This document shows positions 21,543-24,047 of a stretch of DNA of 24,047 nucleotides, piece after piece. Made by a program: the position numbers and the translations under genes. The notes beneath the pieces are model-generated. The model had not been told where the DNA came from and ran no database searches. It was given only the letters and a program-made list of their open reading frames with translations. Location: NCBI GenBank assembly GCA_964587655.1, contig CAZPMT010000083.1, positions 1 to 24,047 on the forward strand, given 5' to 3'. Positions within the stretch are counted from its first letter, which is position 1. Each line of letters begins with the position of its first letter. Source of the stretch: CAZPMT01 sp964587655. Its GTDB lineage: Bacteria > Hydrogenedentota > Hydrogenedentia > Hydrogenedentales > SLHB01.

Positions 21543-22814
21543 CTACTGCGCCTTTGGACGTGGAAGGCTGTCGGCGAACTTCAGCGCTTCTTCCATGAAA
21601 ATCTCGGCGGTCATCTCGCCCAGACACGTGCGACTGATGTACTCGTAGCGGTGGAAGCTGTTCCAGTCCACCTTCGCCAGCATGTATCCGAAGGCATCGT
21701 TCGTGAGGCCGAACAGGAGGTTGTACTGGCCGTGCATCTTGCGCTTGAGATAGTACCCGACGTTTGGCAGCGCCTCACCCGGGATCGTCAGTACCTGCGC
21801 GTTCCCGAGATTGACGACATTGACTTGCGTCGCCACGTTCTTTTCGTCAGCCAATTTGAAGCCCAGGGGTGAATTCTGGAGGATGGCAATCATTAACGGC
21901 GAGTCAATCGGGAACTTGACGGTGGTGGCCCAGCACGCCATATCGGGCTGTTCCTGAACGGTGGCTTCACCGATGATGCGTAGCGCCTCATCCGCCATCA
22001 GATTTCCGATGCGGACGCATTCGTCCCATGTTTGGATATCGCCGTTCGGGCCGCGGCAGTCGGCCGTCACCATGCCGCCCTGCGCGCTGTTCATGAAGAT
22101 CCCGATGCCGCCGCCCTTCTCCTGAACACGATCATAGAGGGGTCCGCAAAAGTCCGGGGAAAGAATGCCCTGGTCCGGCCCGATTATCTCGGGATGCGTG
22201 GCGTAGTTCACGAGCGTGACAATAGGCTTTCCTTTGTCTTTGCCGGATGTCGCGATGCACTGGATAACGTTCATCCGCCGGTCATACAACTCCGGCGCGT
22301 AGTAGTTGAACGCGATCTTCTCCTTGGCCTCGGCTGTGTTGACCTTCAGCGCGGCCGGCTGGAGCTTCTGCACCGCCTCGTTAATCGCCTCGGCCATTTT
22401 CACGCAGACCGAATCGATGTACTTAAGATCCGCGCGGCATTCGCCCTTTTTGTTGATGAAACCGTACATGTCCGGCGCGCTGTGCACGTGCGTCGATCCG
22501 ATTATAATGTTCTCGGGAGGAATTCCCTTGACCTGCGCGCGCACCTTATCGCACAAAATGCCCGGGAAACCTAGGAAGTCCGCCCCCACGATCGCCACCC
22601 GCGTCCCGTCCTTATCGAGTACCATCGCGCGGACGGTGAGTTCCCCGATTTTCTTCGTCGCAGGTTCGGCGCCGCCAGTACCGCCCGAAACCGGCAACAG
22701 GGGATCCGGCGTCACCACGCGCACCGCCGCGCCGGCGCGAAACTCCGCCTCGGCGCGAACCGAAGCTGCTTGAACTATCGCCAACACCGTCAAGACGCTC
22801 ACGAAGAACTTCAT
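21543..22814 (-). CDS. Secreted neutral/alkaline ceramidase-like hydrolase
   Basis: A 423-residue protein with a Sec signal peptide (MKFFVSVLTVLAIVQAASVRA) and the N-terminal neutral ceramidase fold: RAGAAVRVVTPD at the mature start, DFLGFPG, the zinc-binding GSTHVHSAPD, NYATHPEIIG and FMNSAQGGMVTADCRGPNG. Family enzymes hydrolyse the amide of ceramides; many bacterial relatives have unknown substrates, and the catalytic Ser region is not clearly conserved here (AQGGMVT). The start ATG 22814 is preceded by GGAGG, which lies immediately after family A copy 8, so longer readings of the frame are artefacts. It converges on the sugar transferase fusion. It probably acts in the periplasm or outside the cell on lipids or glycan amides; a link to the EPS genes is not shown. 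Confidence 0.85.
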   Translation of the reverse strand: MKFFVSVLTVLAIVQAASVRAEAEFRAGAAVRVVTPDPLLPVSGGTGGAEPATKKIGELTVRAMVLDKDGTRVAIVGADFLGFPGILCDKVRAQVKGIPPENIIIGSTHVHSAPDMYGFINKKGECRADLKYIDSVCVKMAEAINEAVQKLQPAALKVNTAEAKEKIAFNYYAPELYDRRMNVIQCIATSGKDKGKPIVTLVNYATHPEIIGPDQGILSPDFCGPLYDRVQEKGGGIGIFMNSAQGGMVTADCRGPNGDIQTWDECVRIGNLMADEALRIIGEATVQEQPDMACWATTVKFPIDSPLMIAILQNSPLGFKLADEKNVATQVNVVNLGNAQVLTIPGEALPNVGYYLKRKMHGQYNLLFGLTNDAFGYMLAKVDWNSFHRYEYISRTCLGEMTAEIFMEEALKFADSLPRPKAQ

Positions 22815-22828
22815 TACACGATCCTCCA

Positions 22829-22857
22829 CACAGTTTGTCAAACGGCGACAAACTGTA
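22829..22857 (+). repeat. 29-bp palindrome family A, copy 8 (upstream of ceramidase-like gene)
   Basis: Arms CACAGTTTGTC / GACAAACTGTA with spacer AAACGGC; one end base differs. On the minus strand it ends just before the Shine-Dalgarno GGAGG of the ceramidase-like gene, so its RNA hairpin would abut the ribosome site. The right flank resembles that of copy 1. Confidence 0.85.
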
Positions 22858-22901
22858 CCCTGAAAGAGGGTGTTAAGACTATGGCCCGAGACTCTCCCTG
22901 T

Positions 22902-22922
22902 ATCATGGCATCTTCCCATGAT
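22902..22922. repeat. Weak hairpin ATCATGG / CCATGAT
   Basis: Seven-base arms with a 7-nt loop in the 143-bp gap between the two minus-strand genes. No T run follows on the minus strand. It could attenuate read-through, but chance is possible. Confidence 0.3.
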
Positions 22923-22957
22923 CCCGCACAAGTTAGGCCCTCTTGAAAGAAGCCGCC

Positions 22958-23968
22958 TCAGCGGGCGGCAAGCCGGACGCAAGCGTCGTATGCCGTGTCG
23001 GGAGTAACGCGACGAAGCCGCTCTTCCACGGACAGTCCGGGATCGCCCACATACAGTATCTCGCACGGCCTTTGATACGGGGCGTGCTTCTGGGGATCCG
23101 TGCCGCCGAAAATGGCGACGACCGGCGTGCCCATGGCGGTCGCAACGTGCATCGGACCCGTGTCGCCGCCGACGTACAGATCGGACCGGTGGACAATCCA
23201 CGCATAGTGCTTCAGACGCGGCGTCTCCGGCGCGACAATAGGGTTGCGCCGCGTCCGCCGCAACATCTCTTCAACGGCATGGAATTGACCCGGTCCCCAC
23301 GTGAGAAGCACCTCGAAGCGTCCGTCCGCGAGAAGCAAATCGGCCAGGGCCGCGAAGTGCTCGATGGGCCACTGCTTTTCCGGCCGATCCACATGGACGT
23401 GCATGGCGGCGACGCGCTTGCCTCCGTCGAAAGTGCTCTCAAAGTACTCATCAATCTCCTCTTGGATCTCCGGCGGCACGAAAACGGCGGCGTCGAGCGG
23501 ACCCCTGCGCGGCGAGAACGGGTCGCATAGAAGCAGGTTCTCCTCGACGCGATTCAGGGTCTGTGAGGGAAGTTGGATTCGATGGTTGGTGAACAGACCG
23601 CTCAGTTCCCTCGCCCGGGGCCGGGCGAAACCGTAGCGCTGTTCCGCGCGCGACCAGCCCGTGATGAGGCCCGTCTTAAAGATCCCGTGGAAATCCAAGA
23701 CGATGTCGTACCGGTTTCTCCGAACCTGCGCGCAGAACCTGAGGAAGGCCCTGCACGCGGCGATGAACTCGCGAGGTCTCTCAAACACGAGCGTGCGGTC
23801 AATCGACGGATGCCCCTCGACGATATCGGCCGACTTGCTTTCGACGGCCCAGTCGATTTGAGCGTTCGGATACTTCCGGCGTAGCGAGTGCAAGGAGGGA
23901 AGGACACGTACGACGTCGCCTATGGCGCTCAGGCGGACGATGAGGATGCGCGGAACTCCGTTCAACAT
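22958..23968 (-). CDS. GT9 heptosyltransferase-like glycosyltransferase
   Basis: A 336-residue GT-B enzyme of the LPS heptosyltransferase family. The start RILIVRLSAIGDVVRVLPSLHSLRRKYP is the classic N-terminal motif (Asp in IGD as likely base), DIVLDFHGIFKTGLIT follows, and the C-terminal donor site reads GGDTGPMHVATAMGTPVVAIFGGTDP. Family enzymes add ADP-heptose to lipid A core or related sugars to glycan acceptors on the cytoplasmic side of the inner membrane. The start ATG 23968 lacks a strong Shine-Dalgarno (AGGGAA is 15 bp away), and the 79 bases upstream to the window edge show no clear promoter. It may be co-transcribed with the ceramidase-like gene 143 bp downstream. The sugar donor is not determined. 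Confidence 0.9.
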   Translation of the reverse strand: MLNGVPRILIVRLSAIGDVVRVLPSLHSLRRKYPNAQIDWAVESKSADIVEGHPSIDRTLVFERPREFIAACRAFLRFCAQVRRNRYDIVLDFHGIFKTGLITGWSRAEQRYGFARPRARELSGLFTNHRIQLPSQTLNRVEENLLLCDPFSPRRGPLDAAVFVPPEIQEEIDEYFESTFDGGKRVAAMHVHVDRPEKQWPIEHFAALADLLLADGRFEVLLTWGPGQFHAVEEMLRRTRRNPIVAPETPRLKHYAWIVHRSDLYVGGDTGPMHVATAMGTPVVAIFGGTDPQKHAPYQRPCEILYVGDPGLSVEERLRRVTPDTAYDACVRLAAR

Positions 23969-24047
23969 GAAATCTTGACTATTCCCTTACTCGAACGGAG
24001 TCTAACATAACCCGGCAATGGCGACAAGGCCCAGTCCGTCTATTCCG

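Noticed and set aside
10281..22857. The repeated palindromes as a CRISPR array
   Set aside because: Copies are scattered over 12 kb at irregular distances, several lie inside genes, there are no regular spacers and no cas genes.
22815..23201. N-terminal extension of the ceramidase-like protein
   Set aside because: Arg/His-rich shadow sequence running through the palindrome and the GT9 gene; the signal peptide begins at 22814.

Overview
The window is a GC-rich bacterial chromosome segment carrying an exopolysaccharide and exosortase locus. Gene content (Wza-type exporter, Wzz/BY-kinase fusion, exosortase with a separate EpsI, giant TPR proteins, LPS/EPS glycosyltransferases) points to a Gram-negative bacterium with an outer membrane. 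The many short palindromic repeats and mosaic gene content suggest one of the less-studied environmental phyla. Hydrogenedentota or a PVC-group relative is my guess; nothing in the sequence proves it, and there is no rRNA or tRNA to place it.

Layout. 1-1534: 5'-truncated sugar-nucleotide epimerase (CDP-paratose 2-epimerase-like) overlapping a GT2 glycosyltransferase. 1577-2476 (-): PHP-family histidinol-phosphatase-like gene. 2477-2873: non-coding, full of inverted repeats. 2874-4037: radical SAM/SPASM enzyme. 4091-4477 (-): tiny degenerate GGDEF-like protein behind a good sigma-54 promoter. 4478-5355: long regulatory region with divergent sigma-54 sites, one sigma-70-type promoter and several palindromes. 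5356-6420: sigma-54 activator lacking a receiver domain. 6541-18203: Wza, Wzc-like kinase, membrane TPR protein, exosortase, EpsI, TPR lipoprotein, probably one long transcription unit (two ATGA overlaps). 18469-19626: GT4 glycosyltransferase. 19899-21467: sugar transferase fused to a WecG/TagA/CpsF (GT26) domain, behind a third sigma-54 promoter. 21543-23968 (-): secreted neutral-ceramidase-like protein and GT9 heptosyltransferase-like protein.

How it may work: the sugar transferase/GT26 fusion and the GT2/GT4/GT9 enzymes build a surface glycan; Wza and the Wzz/BY-kinase control its length and export; exosortase and EpsI process and anchor sorted proteins in the inner membrane; the TPR proteins probably scaffold the envelope apparatus. 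No PEP-CTERM-type substrate is encoded here, so substrates must lie elsewhere. The sigma-54 activator plus three sigma-54 sites suggest a PrsR-like regulon.

The most unusual signal is a family of 29-bp palindromes (11-bp arms CACAGTTTGTC / GACAAACTGTG, 7-nt spacer). I count eight copies: two intergenic, one supplying the stop codon of a glycosyltransferase, and five inside open reading frames that stay open through them, three of these in the single sugar-transferase fusion gene. A second 29-bp palindrome family (arms CGCCCGTAT / ATACGGGCG) has two copies, one of them 17 bp from a copy of the first family inside the TPR lipoprotein gene. This resembles the Rickettsia palindromic elements, which also insert into protein genes.
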